Made by a program: the position numbers and the translations under genes. A stretch of DNA of 64,000 nt from Isoetes taiwanensis (lineage: Eukaryota > Streptophyta > Lycopodiopsida > Isoetales > Isoetaceae), in assembly GCA_021234155.1 (NCBI GenBank), contig JAJEKV010000014.1, positions 15,658,872 through 15,722,871 on the forward strand, written 5' to 3'. The notes under the pieces are model-generated. The model had not been told where the DNA came from. It made no database searches and saw only the letters and a list, made by a program, of their open reading frames with translations. This document shows, piece after piece, positions 54,601-64,000 of this stretch (the stretch's first letter is position 1; each line of letters begins with the position of its first letter).

Positions 54601-57600
54601 CCCAAGTGCACTTGGACCAAGTCTCGGCACCCAAAGCGCCAAACCCTTCTAGAACACGGCAACCCACGGGGTTTACGTTTTGGAGGCCCTCTCCTTGTCG
54701 AGTTCGGTAGGGACCTTTGCGCCGTGACTTGGCGTGGAGTGGGGGTGTTGGCCCTTGAGCACGGACCCTAAAATCCCGGGAAGCTTGCCCAATTTCCTCT
54801 CCCCAAGGCCACAGGGGCCGGGACGAGGCGACCTCCCTCCCGGAATCGGGCGATTTGGCTCTGCCAATGGACTCAAAAGCGTCGATATTGCCACAGGGAC
54901 CAAGTTCCGTGGGAGAAAGACCACCCGACCTCAAGAAGCGCCAAAGCTCACTTCCATCACACTTTCGTAGTCAATTGGCTTTGGATGTGGGATGGGGATC
55001 TTTGTCGTGGGCGTGAGTGTTTCTTTCTTTTGCAAAACCGACCTTGTAACTTGCTCCCTAGGGTAATTTAGCCATTGTGGTCGATTTGCCATTCCGAACC
55101 TCCCGGTGCGAAACGACAAAACAACTGCGGTTTTACAAAGTAGATATCGGGGGCGCCCGCGGTTTGACAAGTTCTCGGACCCGATCTGGAATCTTTTGGG
55201 CCTTCGAAGAGGGGCCCTGAGCGGAGGATCAGCGGTCGGATAGGGGAACCGGGCTCGGGAGAGTGGTCATTAGTATGCGACCCAGGGCGCTGCCGGGGAA
55301 GGGCTGCCTCGGGACTTTTTTTGGATCCGCCTCTTGGGGTGGGACTCTCCCTCTTGTGAGGGATCCCGCAAGATCGGCCTCGTTTGACTTGGAGAAGGGT
55401 GCCAGCTCGGTTGCCCACCTGCGGGCTGCCCCGACCGTTCTAATGCTAACCCTTTGACCTAGACCTTCTCCGAAAATTTCGAAAATTGGGCTGTGTCTTT
55501 GGAGATGAATTATGAATCCAGTGGCAAAAAATCAGAATTTATTTTTCGTACAATGCATTAATTGCGAATTTATGAATGTCTTGCCATGCAAAAATGACTT
55601 CTACTTGCCACATCGAGAGGAGGAATGTCTTGCCACTGCAAAGCGCTTCAACTTCTACTTGCCACATCGGAGGAGGACAGGGCCCAAACTCCGCTCCGTC
55701 AGTTCCCCCTTGCTCTGTATTCTCCCTGGGCGGCTTCTCGGCCAGTCCCAAGTGCAGCAGACCAAGTCTCGGCCCCAAAATGCAAACCCTTCTAGAACAC
55801 GGCAATCCACGGGGTTTCGTTTTGGAGGCTCTCTCCTTGTCGGATTCGGTAGGGACCTTGCAGAAGTGACTTGATGCGTGCCCTAATTTCCTCTCCCCAA
55901 GGCCACAGGGGCCGGACCCAGGCGACCTCCCCTCTCCAATCGCGATTTGGCTCTCGCCAATGGACTCGAGCGTCGACATTGCCACGGGGACCAAGTTAAG
56001 GTGGGCGAAGACCACCCGACCTCAAGAAGCGCCAAAGTAGCTCACTTCCATCACTTTCGTAGTCAATTGGCTTAGGATGTGGATGCGGGATCTTGTCGTG
56101 GAGGCGTGAGTGTTTCTTTCTTTTGCAAAACCGACCTTGTAACTTGCTCCCTAGGGTAATTTCGCTTATTCCGGACGATTTGGCGGGGGTCGATTTGCCA
56201 TTCGAGCCTCCCGATGCCGAACGACAAAAACTGCGGTTTCTACAAAGGTAGGCCTCGGGAATGGTTTGACAAGTTCTCCGGACCGTCTGGAATCTTTTGG
56301 GCCTTCGAAGAGGGGCCCTGAAGCGGAGGATCCAACTTGATGGGATAGGAACCAGGGCTCCGGGAGGGTGGTCATTAGCGTCGCAGCCCGGGAGAGCTTA
56401 TTTGCCGGGAATTCTCTCGGGAACTTTTTGGATCCCGCCTCTTGGGGTCCAGGACTCTCCCCTCTTGTGAGGGATCCCTCCAAGGTCCTGGTCTCGTTTG
56501 ACTTGGGGAAGGGGGTGCCATTTCGGTTGCCGCAACGGGCTGCCGGCGTTCTAATAACCTAACCTTCTCAAAATTTCGAAAAATTGGGCTGTGTCTTTGG
56601 AGATGAATTAGGAATCTAGGTGGCAAAAAAAAAACAGAATTTATCTTCGTACAATGCATTAATTTGCGAATTTATGAATGTCTTGCCACTGCAAAAGCGC
56701 CCCCCGACTTCTACTTGCCACATCGGGAGGAGGACAGGCCCAAACTCCGCTTCGTCAGTTCCCCTTGCTCCGTATTCTCGGCTGCAGCTTCTGGCAGGTC
56801 CCAAGTGCAACAGACCAAGTCTCGCCCCAAAAAGCGCAAACACTTCTAGAACACGGCAACCCACGGGGTTTACGTTTTGGAGGCTTTCTCCTTGTCGGTC
56901 GGCCGGGACCTTTGGCCGTGACTTGGCGTGGAGGGGGGGGTGTTGGCCTTGAGCACGGACCCTAAAATCCACCCGGAAGCTGCTTGCCCCGAATTTCCTC
57001 TCCCCAAGGCCCTGGGGACGGACGGGCGACCTCCCCTCCCCGGAATCGCGATTTGGCTCTGCCAATGGACTCAAAACGTCGACATTGCCCTGGGGACCAA
57101 GTTCCGTGGCCAGAAGACCACCCGACCTCCAAGAAGCGCCAAAGTAGCTCACGTCCATCACACTCGTAGTCAATTAGCTTAGGATGTGGATGCGGGATCT
57201 TGTCGTGGGGCGTGAGTGTTTTCTTTCTTTTGCAAAACCGACCTTGTAACTTGCTCCCTAGGGTAATTTCGCCATTACGGGACGATTTGGCGGGGTCGAT
57301 TTGCCGAGGAGCCTCAAGGTGCCTCAAAACGACAAAACACTGCGGTTTCTACAAGGCGAGCGACCGGGGGCCAGCGGTTTGACAAGTTCTCGGGACCGAT
57401 CTGGAATCTTTTGGGCCTTCGAAGAGGGGCCCCCGAAGCGGAGGATCCAGCGGTGGGATAGGGGAACCGGGCTCCTTGAGGGTGGTCATTAGCGTGCAGC
57501 CCCCGGAAAGCGCCGCAGGGAAGGGCTGCTCGGGGAACTTTTGGATCCCGCCTCTTGGGGTGGGACTCTCCCCTCTTGTGAGGGATCCTGCAAGATCGGC

Positions 57601-60374
57601 CTCGTTTGACTTGGGGAAGGGTGCCAGCTCGGTTTGCCCCGCAACGGGCTGCCCGGCACCGATTCTAATGCTAACCCTTTGACCTAGACCTTCTCAGAAA
57701 ATTTTGAAAAATTGGGGTTGTGTCTTTGGAGATGAATTAGGAATCCGGTGGCAAAAAAATCAGAATTTATTTTCATATAATGCATTAATTGCGAATTTAT
57801 GAATGTCTTGTCTTCGCAAAAGCGCCCCCGACTTCTACTTGCCACATCGGGAGGGAGGACATGCCCAAACTCCGGCCCGTCGGTTCCCCTTGCTCCGTAT
57901 TCTCGGTGCGGCTTCTCGGCCAGGTCCCAAGTGCAGCAGACCAAGTCTCGCCCCCAAAACGCAAACCCTTCTAGAACACGGCAACCCACGGGGTTTATGT
58001 TTTGGAGGCCCTCTCCTTGTCGGTCGTAGGGACCTTGCGCGTGACTTGACGTGGAGTGGGGGTGTTGGCCTTGAGCACGGACCCAAAAATCCACCCGAAG
58101 CTGCTTGCGAATTTCCCTCTCCCCACGGGGCCGGGACGGGCGACCTCCCCTATCTGGAATCGCGATTTGGCTCTGCCAATGGACTTAGAACGTCGACATT
58201 GCCCTGGGGACCAAGTTCCGTGGCCAGAAGACCACACGACCTCCAAGAAGCGCCAAAGTAGCTCACTTCCATCACACTCGTAGTCAATTGGCTTAGGATG
58301 TGGATGCGGGATACTGTCGTGGAGGGCGTGAGTGTTTCTTTCTTTTGCAAAACCGACCTTGTAACTTGCTCCCTAGGGTAATTTTGCCATTCTGGACGAT
58401 TTGGCAGGGTCGATTTGCCATTGCAGAGCCTCCCCGGTGCCCGAACAACAAAACACTGCGGTTTATACAAGGCCGACCTCAGGACGCCCTTTTTTGGATC
58501 CCGCCTCTTGGGGTCCGGACTCTCCCCTCTTGTGAGGGATCTCTGCAAGATCCTGGCCTCGTTTGACTTGGGGAAGGGTGCCAGCTCGGTTGCCCTGCAA
58601 CGGGCTGCCCCGACCGTTCTAATGCTAACCCTTTGACCTAGACCTTCTCCAAAAATTTCGAAAATTGGGCTGTGTGCTGGAGATGAATTAGGAATCCAGC
58701 TGGCAAAAAATCAGAATTTATTTCCATAGAATGCATTAATTGCGAATTATGAATGTCTTGTCACTGCAAAAGCGCCCCCCGACTTCTACTTGCCACATCG
58801 GGAGGAGGACATGCCCAAACTCCGCTCCGTCAGTCCCCCTTGCTCCGTATTCTCGGCTGCAGCGTCTTGGCCAGGTCCCAAGTGCAACAGACCAAGTCTC
58901 GGCCCCCAAAACGCAAACCCTTCTAGAACCTGGCAACCCACAGGGTTTACATTTTGGAGGCCCTCTCCTTGTCAGATTCGGCCGGGACCTTGCGCCGTGA
59001 CTTGACGTGGAGTGGGGGTGTTGACGCCAGAGCAGGGACCCTAAAATCCCCCCGGAAGCTGCTTGCCCCAAATTTCCTCTCCCCAAGGCCCTGGGGACGG
59101 ACGGGCGACCTCCCCTCCCCGGAATCGCGATTTGGCTCTGCCAATGGACTCAAAACATCGACATTGCCCTGGAGACCAAGTTCCGTGGCCAGAAGACCAC
59201 CCGACCTCTAAGAAGCGCCAAAGTAGCTCACTTCCATCACACTCGTAGTCAATTGGCTTAGGATGTGGATGCGGGATACTGTCGTGGAGGGCGTGAGTGT
59301 TTCTTTCTTTTGCAAAACCGACCTTGTAACTTGCTCCCTAGGGTAATTTTGCCATTCCGGACGATTTGGCAGGGTCGATTTGCCATTCCGGAGCCTCCCC
59401 GGTGCCCGAAATGACAAAACACTGCGGTTTCTACAAGGCCGACCTCAGGACGCCCCGCGGTTTGACAAGTTCTCGGACCCGATCACGGAATCTTTTGGGC
59501 CTTCCCAAGAGGGGCCGAGCGGAGGATCCAGCGGTCGGATAGGGGAACCGGGCTCTGGAGGGTGGTCATTGGCGTGCAGCCGGGGGCTATTTGCCTGGGA
59601 AGGGCTGCCTCGGGAACTTTTTTGGATCCTGCCTCTTGGGGTCCGGACTCTCCCCTCTTGTGAGGGATCCCTGCAAGATCCTGGCCTCGTTTGACTTGGG
59701 GAAGGGTGCCAACTCGGTTGCCCTGCAACGGGCTGCCCCGACCGTTCTAATGCTAACCCTTTGACCTAGACCTTCTCCGAAAATTTCGAAAATTGGGTTG
59801 TGTGCTGGAGATGAATTAGGAATCCAGCTGGCAAAAAATCAGAATTTATTTTTATAGAATGCATTAATTGCGAATTTATGAATGTCTTGTCACTGCAAAA
59901 GCGCCCCCCGACTTCTACTTGCCACATCGGGAGGAGGACATGCCCAAACTCCGCTTCGTCAGTTCCCCTTGCTCCGTATTCTCGGCTGCAGCTTCTCGGC
60001 CAGGTCCCAAGTGCAACAGACCAAGTCTCGGCCCCCAAAACGCAAACCCTTCTAGAACCTGGCAACCCACAGGGTTTACGTTTTGGAGGCTCTCTCCTTG
60101 TCAGATTCGGCCGGGACCTTGCGCCGTGACTTGACGTGGAGTGGGGGTGTTGACGCCAAAGCACGGACCCTAAAATCCCCCCGGAAGCTGCTTGCCCCGA
60201 ATTTCCTCTCCCCAAGGCCCTGGGGACGGATGGGCGACCTCCCCTCTCCAGAATCGCGATTTGGCTCTACCAATGTACTCAGAACGTCGACATTGCCCTG
60301 GGGACCAAGATTCTGTGGCCAGAAGACCACCCGACCTCCAAGAAGCGCCGTCATTTAAATTATTTTTTATTTTA

Positions 60375-60800
60375 GTTGTGACATGTTTGATACTGGGGCA
60401 TGTTTGAGCCTAGTGGCAATGCTTGAGCCTAAGAGGCTTGTTTGAACCTAGGTGGCATGTTCGACCCTAAGGGAAATGCAACGCCTACGCGTGGTATTTT
60501 ATTATTGCGACGTCATATACAGTATATTTTATTTTAGTATGTGACCTGTTTGATCCCAGGTCGCATGTTTGAGTCACATGTCATGTTTGAATCTAGTTGA
60601 CATGTTTGATGTAAGTGGCATATTTTAGCCACGTGTAATGTGAGCCTAGGTGGCAACATGTCATTGTGACGTCATGTGTTGTATTTTTTCTCTACTTTAT
60701 GTGGCATATATTTGATCTTCTATTGGAGCCTAGGTGGCATGTTCTAGTCTAGGGGCAATGCTTGAGCCTATGTGGCTTCTTTGAGCCCATGTTCCACCCG
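60375..60800 (+). repeat. Degenerate ~20-24-bp minisatellite GCATGTTTGAGCCTAGGTG
   Basis: Fifteen or so variants (GCATGTTTGAGCCTAGTG, GCATGTTCGACCCTAAG, GACATGTTTGATGTAAGTG and others) between array B and the CACTA gene, with TATTTTATTTTAG-type interruptions. Confidence 0.75.
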
Positions 60801-61384
60801 TTCTTTATTCCTCGGATATAATGTATACCAAAAAGGGGAGAGGGGGGGAAAAAAAAAGAATTGAATTGAATGGGTTTTTATTGCACACACTAAGACCAAT
60901 AGACATAGCCTATCGTAAGAATTGCAATCGAGGATGTGCATAATATTTGACATATAGAATTTAATGATCGTCTCCTCTAGGTGCTAACTAGGAGTCGTCA
61001 TTGTTAGCATTGCCAACATTTGTATTAAAATGCCTCAAGTACATCATCGTATTTCGTGGAATTGCTCACGGTGTAAGATGCCGCATGAGATTTTGGTGGT
61101 CCAACCTCTTGATGCTCGTTTTAGGTGAGTTTGAATGCCTTGATCCGCCAGAGGGCTCTTCGAGGCGTTATTGACTCCTCTAGCACAACACCTTGGAATA
61201 TTGGGCGTCCCCTCGATGTAGTTTGTATGATAAACCACCATGTTGGGTCTTGTCGATCGGTAAAGAAAAAAATCTGGTCAAAGAAGCTGGACGTGAGATT
61301 GATATTGATGGTCTAAATTTTGAAGTGGATATGTATATGTGTGTACCTGTTCACAGTTGTCTGGAAGGACAAGCGTCTCACTAC
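60801..61384. other. 3' flank of the CACTA transposase gene
   Basis: The minus strand may hold a last short exon after the CAG/GTACAC donor near 61355, but the frame is broken. No terminal CACTA repeat is identifiable. A CACTA string at 60888 lacks the rest of a terminus. Confidence 0.4.
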
Positions 61385-62094
61385 CAAGGTACATCTTGCT
61401 AGAGTTGACAGCGAAAAAGCCACTTGTTCTATCATACTTTTATGTAGGCATGGCCCCCCTTAATTGAAGGTCAAACCAATCGACATCGAATATGAAGGTC
61501 TTAAAATTGCCACCAACATCCACCTCCATTATAGTCTTTAACCTCCCGACCCAATCACAGGTGGCTTCCTGACGATTACGATCGGTAACACTTGATTGAA
61601 ACTCCATCGTGAATGATGCCATGACTCCGCAGTCACAAGTCTTCCTGTGTATGTCAAGAGAACTCACACGATAGTGGGTTCCATGCCACCATATCAAGGA
61701 GTAAGATATATACTGTCAAAAGCACCATTAATGTCAATAGATACAATAACATCAAAAGAAAATACTCGATTTCGACATCAACATAATTTGTTGCAACTAC
61801 CTTTTTCATGACACCTTGTGCGTATGCCCATTCCGTAGCTGTAATATACTCCCCCTTGTAATATGCATCGGTCAAAGCCTGTAGTACCCATTCTCTTTCC
61901 ATCTTGTCCGGCAAGGGTTCATATCCATCAGGGTACGGGGCTCGTCTATTATGTCGTCTCCATTCATGCCTCTTCTCTTCCATTTCTTCCTTTGCGTTCT
62001 CATAACGAGCAATCCATTTTGCCATTGGTGCCGAATTGTAAAGAAGAAATTGATTAACCTTAATGATCATATCAGGCGGAAATGACTTACGCAT
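61385..62094 (-). pseudogene. C-terminal part of the CACTA transposase (DUF4216)
   Basis: NQFLLYNSAPMAKWIARYEN (about 62005-62065) is the linker after DUF4218. After a probable intron (GTATTT...TTTTGACAG, about 61710-61765), GTHYRVSSLDIHRKTCDCG and CDWVGRLKTIMEVD lead to TFIFDVDWFDLQ (about 61460-61510), the hallmark of DUF4216. TSGFFAVNSSKMYLGSE and LVLPDNCEQ follow after an in-frame stop (61437-61439), ending at a GT donor. DUF4216 is found with the TNP2 transposase in plant CACTA elements; its role is unknown. Confidence 0.8.
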
Positions 62095-62119
62095 ACCATT
62101 GCCTTACGCCACTACCCCA

Positions 62120-62685
62120 CAATCTTTCGTCCCCTTCATCACTCCATAAGTTTAGGTGCATCCGGATGTACGGCGGAAATATATTCTGTCATATAGAAAA
62201 GTGACTCTTTCGCAAGCCATCCCTCTGCCATACTACCTTCAGGACGTGCTCTTTGACGCACCATATCCTTCAATACCTTCATAAACCTTTCCAAGAAAAA
62301 CATCCATCTCGCATGTACAGTTCCCGCGAGCTCCACTTCCTCAATAAGATGTACCAAAAGATGGGTTTGACTGTCAAGAAAGCTCGTAGGAAACTCCTTC
62401 TCCAACAAGCAACATGCCTCTGCCATTTTCACTTTCATCTCTTCAATTTCGTCTTTCGGTATAGGTTTTTTACACATCAACCTATGAGGTCCAAAAAAAA
62501 AAAAAAAAAAAAAAACTTAGCCACAAATAAAATAGACGGGGGACCACTAAATCAACATGGGTAACAACCTTATGACCTTTGATAGGGCACTTATTGCCTC
62601 CAATGGTCCCTTGTCTAAAACTCCCCTAAAGGTCAGGGGCATGAAGAACTGCATGATCCAAACACCAAATATAAGTATGGGTTAC
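62120..62685 (-). pseudogene. DUF4218 part of the CACTA transposase
   Basis: MQFFMPLTFRGVLDKGPLEA (about 62595-62655) starts this part. An intron with a 23-base A run on the plus strand (62493-62515, poly-T in the gene) separates it from CKKPIPKDEIEEMKVKMAEA, then SFLDSQTHLLVHLIEEVEL, HARWMFFLERFMKVLKDMV and RARPEGSMAEGWLAKESLFY (62139-62480). This is the normal DUF4218 order. Near 62130 the frame changes twice by one base (KLWSDEGDERLWGSGVRQ continues in another frame). Confidence 0.85.
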
Positions 62686-62744
62686 ATTTAATAGTAGTGC
62701 ATATATGTGGACTTCAATTGCTTACATGCAAGAACTTATGCCAG

Positions 62745-63935
62745 TCATGGGACTTTAAACCAGTCAGCTCCCCAGTACTTGTGAATGCGGTTCGCAATGA
62801 TTGCATAACAAGTTGGTGTTCTAAGGGCCCTTAAATCATCATAAATAGCTCGATGGTCAGCCCTAGCAATAACCCATTTTGCCGGAGGAAGTGGTTGCCC
62901 TTCACCTCGGATCCATGCCTCTTTCTTTGTATTACTTACCTTAAGGTCCATCCTGGCATTTGTTGTGTCTTTTTGACCAAATACATGCTTCCATAAAGAG
63001 TTTCCCACGTTCTTGAAGATATGCATCGGGTCTAAAAGGTGTTGAATCAATAGGTCGGTCCAATATGGTAGTCTATAAAAAACAGACTTCCTTTTCATAT
63101 TGGCAGTAAAGACTTCCTCCTCCGCGGCTTCCTCGCCACAACTATACAATTCCTCATCCTCACTGTCTAGGTCGGCTACGACCTCCTCAGCTGCAGGTGC
63201 CCCCCTGCTTGCGGAGTTTCTCCCTCTTCCTTCTTATCCCAACGCTCACCCCATTCTCGTATGGTAATTCTGCTTGGTGGTTCTGTATAGTCTACAGTGC
63301 CATCGAATTGTGCACGCTGCTTTCTGAAGGGGTGCGTGAGCGGCAAATACTTCCTAAAACCCTCGTATACTACTTTCTTCAGATGCTTAGAGTGACGGTG
63401 CTGCAACTTTTCCCCACATATCATGCAAGGGAAGTGCCCCGATGTCTTAAACCCAGAACACTCGGCAAGCCCAGGAAAGTCATGCATAGTCCACAATAGT
63501 ATACCTCTAAGATTAAAAACGCCATTTTTATGTGCATCGTAGACCTGAATACCTGTGTTCCACAAAGGCAGTAACTCATCCACAATTATTCTTAGGTACA
63601 CATCTAAATTACTTGGTTTTTTCTTCCCAGGTATCAATAAAGTCATAATAATATGCCCACTCTTCATCAACAACCATGGGGGTATGTTGTAGTTCACTAT
63701 CATCACTGGCCATGTAGACCATGCAGTCGATTGTGTACCATATGGGTTTACGCCATCGGTGGCCAGGCCCAAATGCACGTTACGTGGTTCTTTTCCAAAG
63801 TCAGGCCATGTCGCATCGACATGCTTCCAAGCTGCATTGTCGCTCGGGACTCGCATCACATCATCACTAGATGCATGTATAGCCGTGAAGTCCATTAGGC
63901 TAGCCAATGTCTTGCAACGGAACATCAACTTTAAC
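62745..63935 (-). pseudogene. CACTA (En/Spm) TNP2-type transposase core, partial at the right edge
   Basis: This part excises and reinserts the element. The exon starts after an acceptor CTATAG at 63936. RNVHLGLATDGVNPYGTQST (about 63720-63785) holds the first conserved Asp. WPVMIVNYNIPPWLLMKSGH, IIMTLLIPGKKKPSNLDVYL, LLPLWNTGIQVYDAHKNGVF and LLWTMHDFPGLAECSGFKTS follow, all in canonical TNP2 order, then CMICGEKLQHRHSKHLKK, a zinc-binding-like piece. A run of six C at 63200-63205 shifts the frame by one; the other frame continues GAPAAEEVVADLDSEDEE to LLDPMHIFKNVGNSLWKHVF. A second one-base shift near 62790 leads to ELTGLKSHDWHKFLH. The N-terminal part lies beyond the window. Confidence 0.9.
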
Positions 63936-64000
63936 CTATAGAATAAATTATAGGCAACATATAAGTACCGAAAATAAGTGAATTTACAACTATTTGTAAG

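Larger units (their letters stand above)
49740..60350 (-). repeat. Array B: the 1.1-kb family in inverted orientation, with deleted units
   Basis: The landmark TGACCTAGACCTTCTC (complement of the array A landmark) lies at about 51631, 52768, 53720, 54360, 55455, 57680, 58634 and 59762, with a degenerate copy near 56560. Spacings are 1095-1137 bp, plus shorter ones of about 950 (twice) and 640. All full units carry AACCGACCTTGTAAC where array A has the complement of GTTACACCTGGCCGG. The left part (49740-51350) is rearranged. No frame is conserved between units, so inner open frames are not genes. Ends at GAAGCGCC (about 60350) with an abrupt change to AT-rich DNA. Confidence 0.95.

Noticed and set aside
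8694-60350. rDNA intergenic spacer or 5S array as an explanation for the 1.1-kb units
   Set aside because: No rRNA coding sequence, no 5S internal promoter and no TATATA-type Pol I start region in any unit.
60888-60900. CACTAAGACC as the 3' terminus of the CACTA element
   Set aside because: Only the five-base motif fits; there are no subterminal repeats and no matching inverted copy.

Overview
The window looks like a repeat-dominated stretch of a land-plant nuclear genome. The evidence is spliced (GT-AG) transposon genes, an 11-kb Ty3/gypsy LTR retrotransposon, a CACTA (En/Spm) transposase with the plant-typical TNP2 + DUF4218 + DUF4216 arrangement, long tandem arrays, and decayed pieces of plant genes. 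A DUF7869-type gene at 43-45 kb makes a non-seed plant (bryophyte, lycophyte or fern) my best guess; this is an inference. I see no clearly intact host gene. Almost every reading frame is broken by single-base shifts, which may be biological decay, uncorrected long-read consensus errors, or both.

Layout. 0-0.7 kb: possible 3' end of a host gene and an 83-bp direct repeat whose second copy is cut by a CACTA-type terminus at 707. 0.7-7.0 kb: element I, with ACGACG-rich subterminal DNA, a minus-strand gene of unrecognised 'family A', hairpin tandem repeats, a (GAA)n tract and more ACGACG repeats. 7.1-8.3 kb: a decayed, intron-containing ARGONAUTE4-like PIWI fragment (minus) beside a WG-repeat fragment (plus). 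8.7-18.7 kb: array A, nine head-to-tail copies of a ~1.1-kb GC-rich unit. 18.7-25.2 kb: mostly unexplained DNA plus a second, broken family A copy interrupted by a decayed SMI1/KNR4-like gene fragment. 25.26-36.27 kb: Ty3/gypsy element on the minus strand (LTRs, gag, protease, RT, RNase H, integrase with GPY tail, and a further sense ORF 3' of pol).

36.3-42 kb: unrecognised Lys/Glu-rich minus-strand coding remnants and a palindrome-bearing ~58-bp minisatellite. 41.4-49.5 kb: element II, with a DUF7869-type gene on the plus strand, simple tandem repeats, hairpin repeats related to those of element I, a purine tract and a terminal-inverted-repeat-like end. 49.7-60.35 kb: array B, the same 1.1-kb family in inverted orientation, with its own diagnostic variants, deleted units and a ~300-bp derivative. 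60.4-64 kb: a minisatellite and a CACTA transposase gene running off the right edge.

There is no operon-like logic; the genes are transposon genes plus captured or stranded host fragments. The most notable points are the AGO4-like fragment beside a WG-repeat fragment (both recall RNA-directed DNA methylation), the inverted pair of separately homogenised 1.1-kb arrays, the structured hairpin repeats shared by elements I and II, and the three-monomer palindrome minisatellite.
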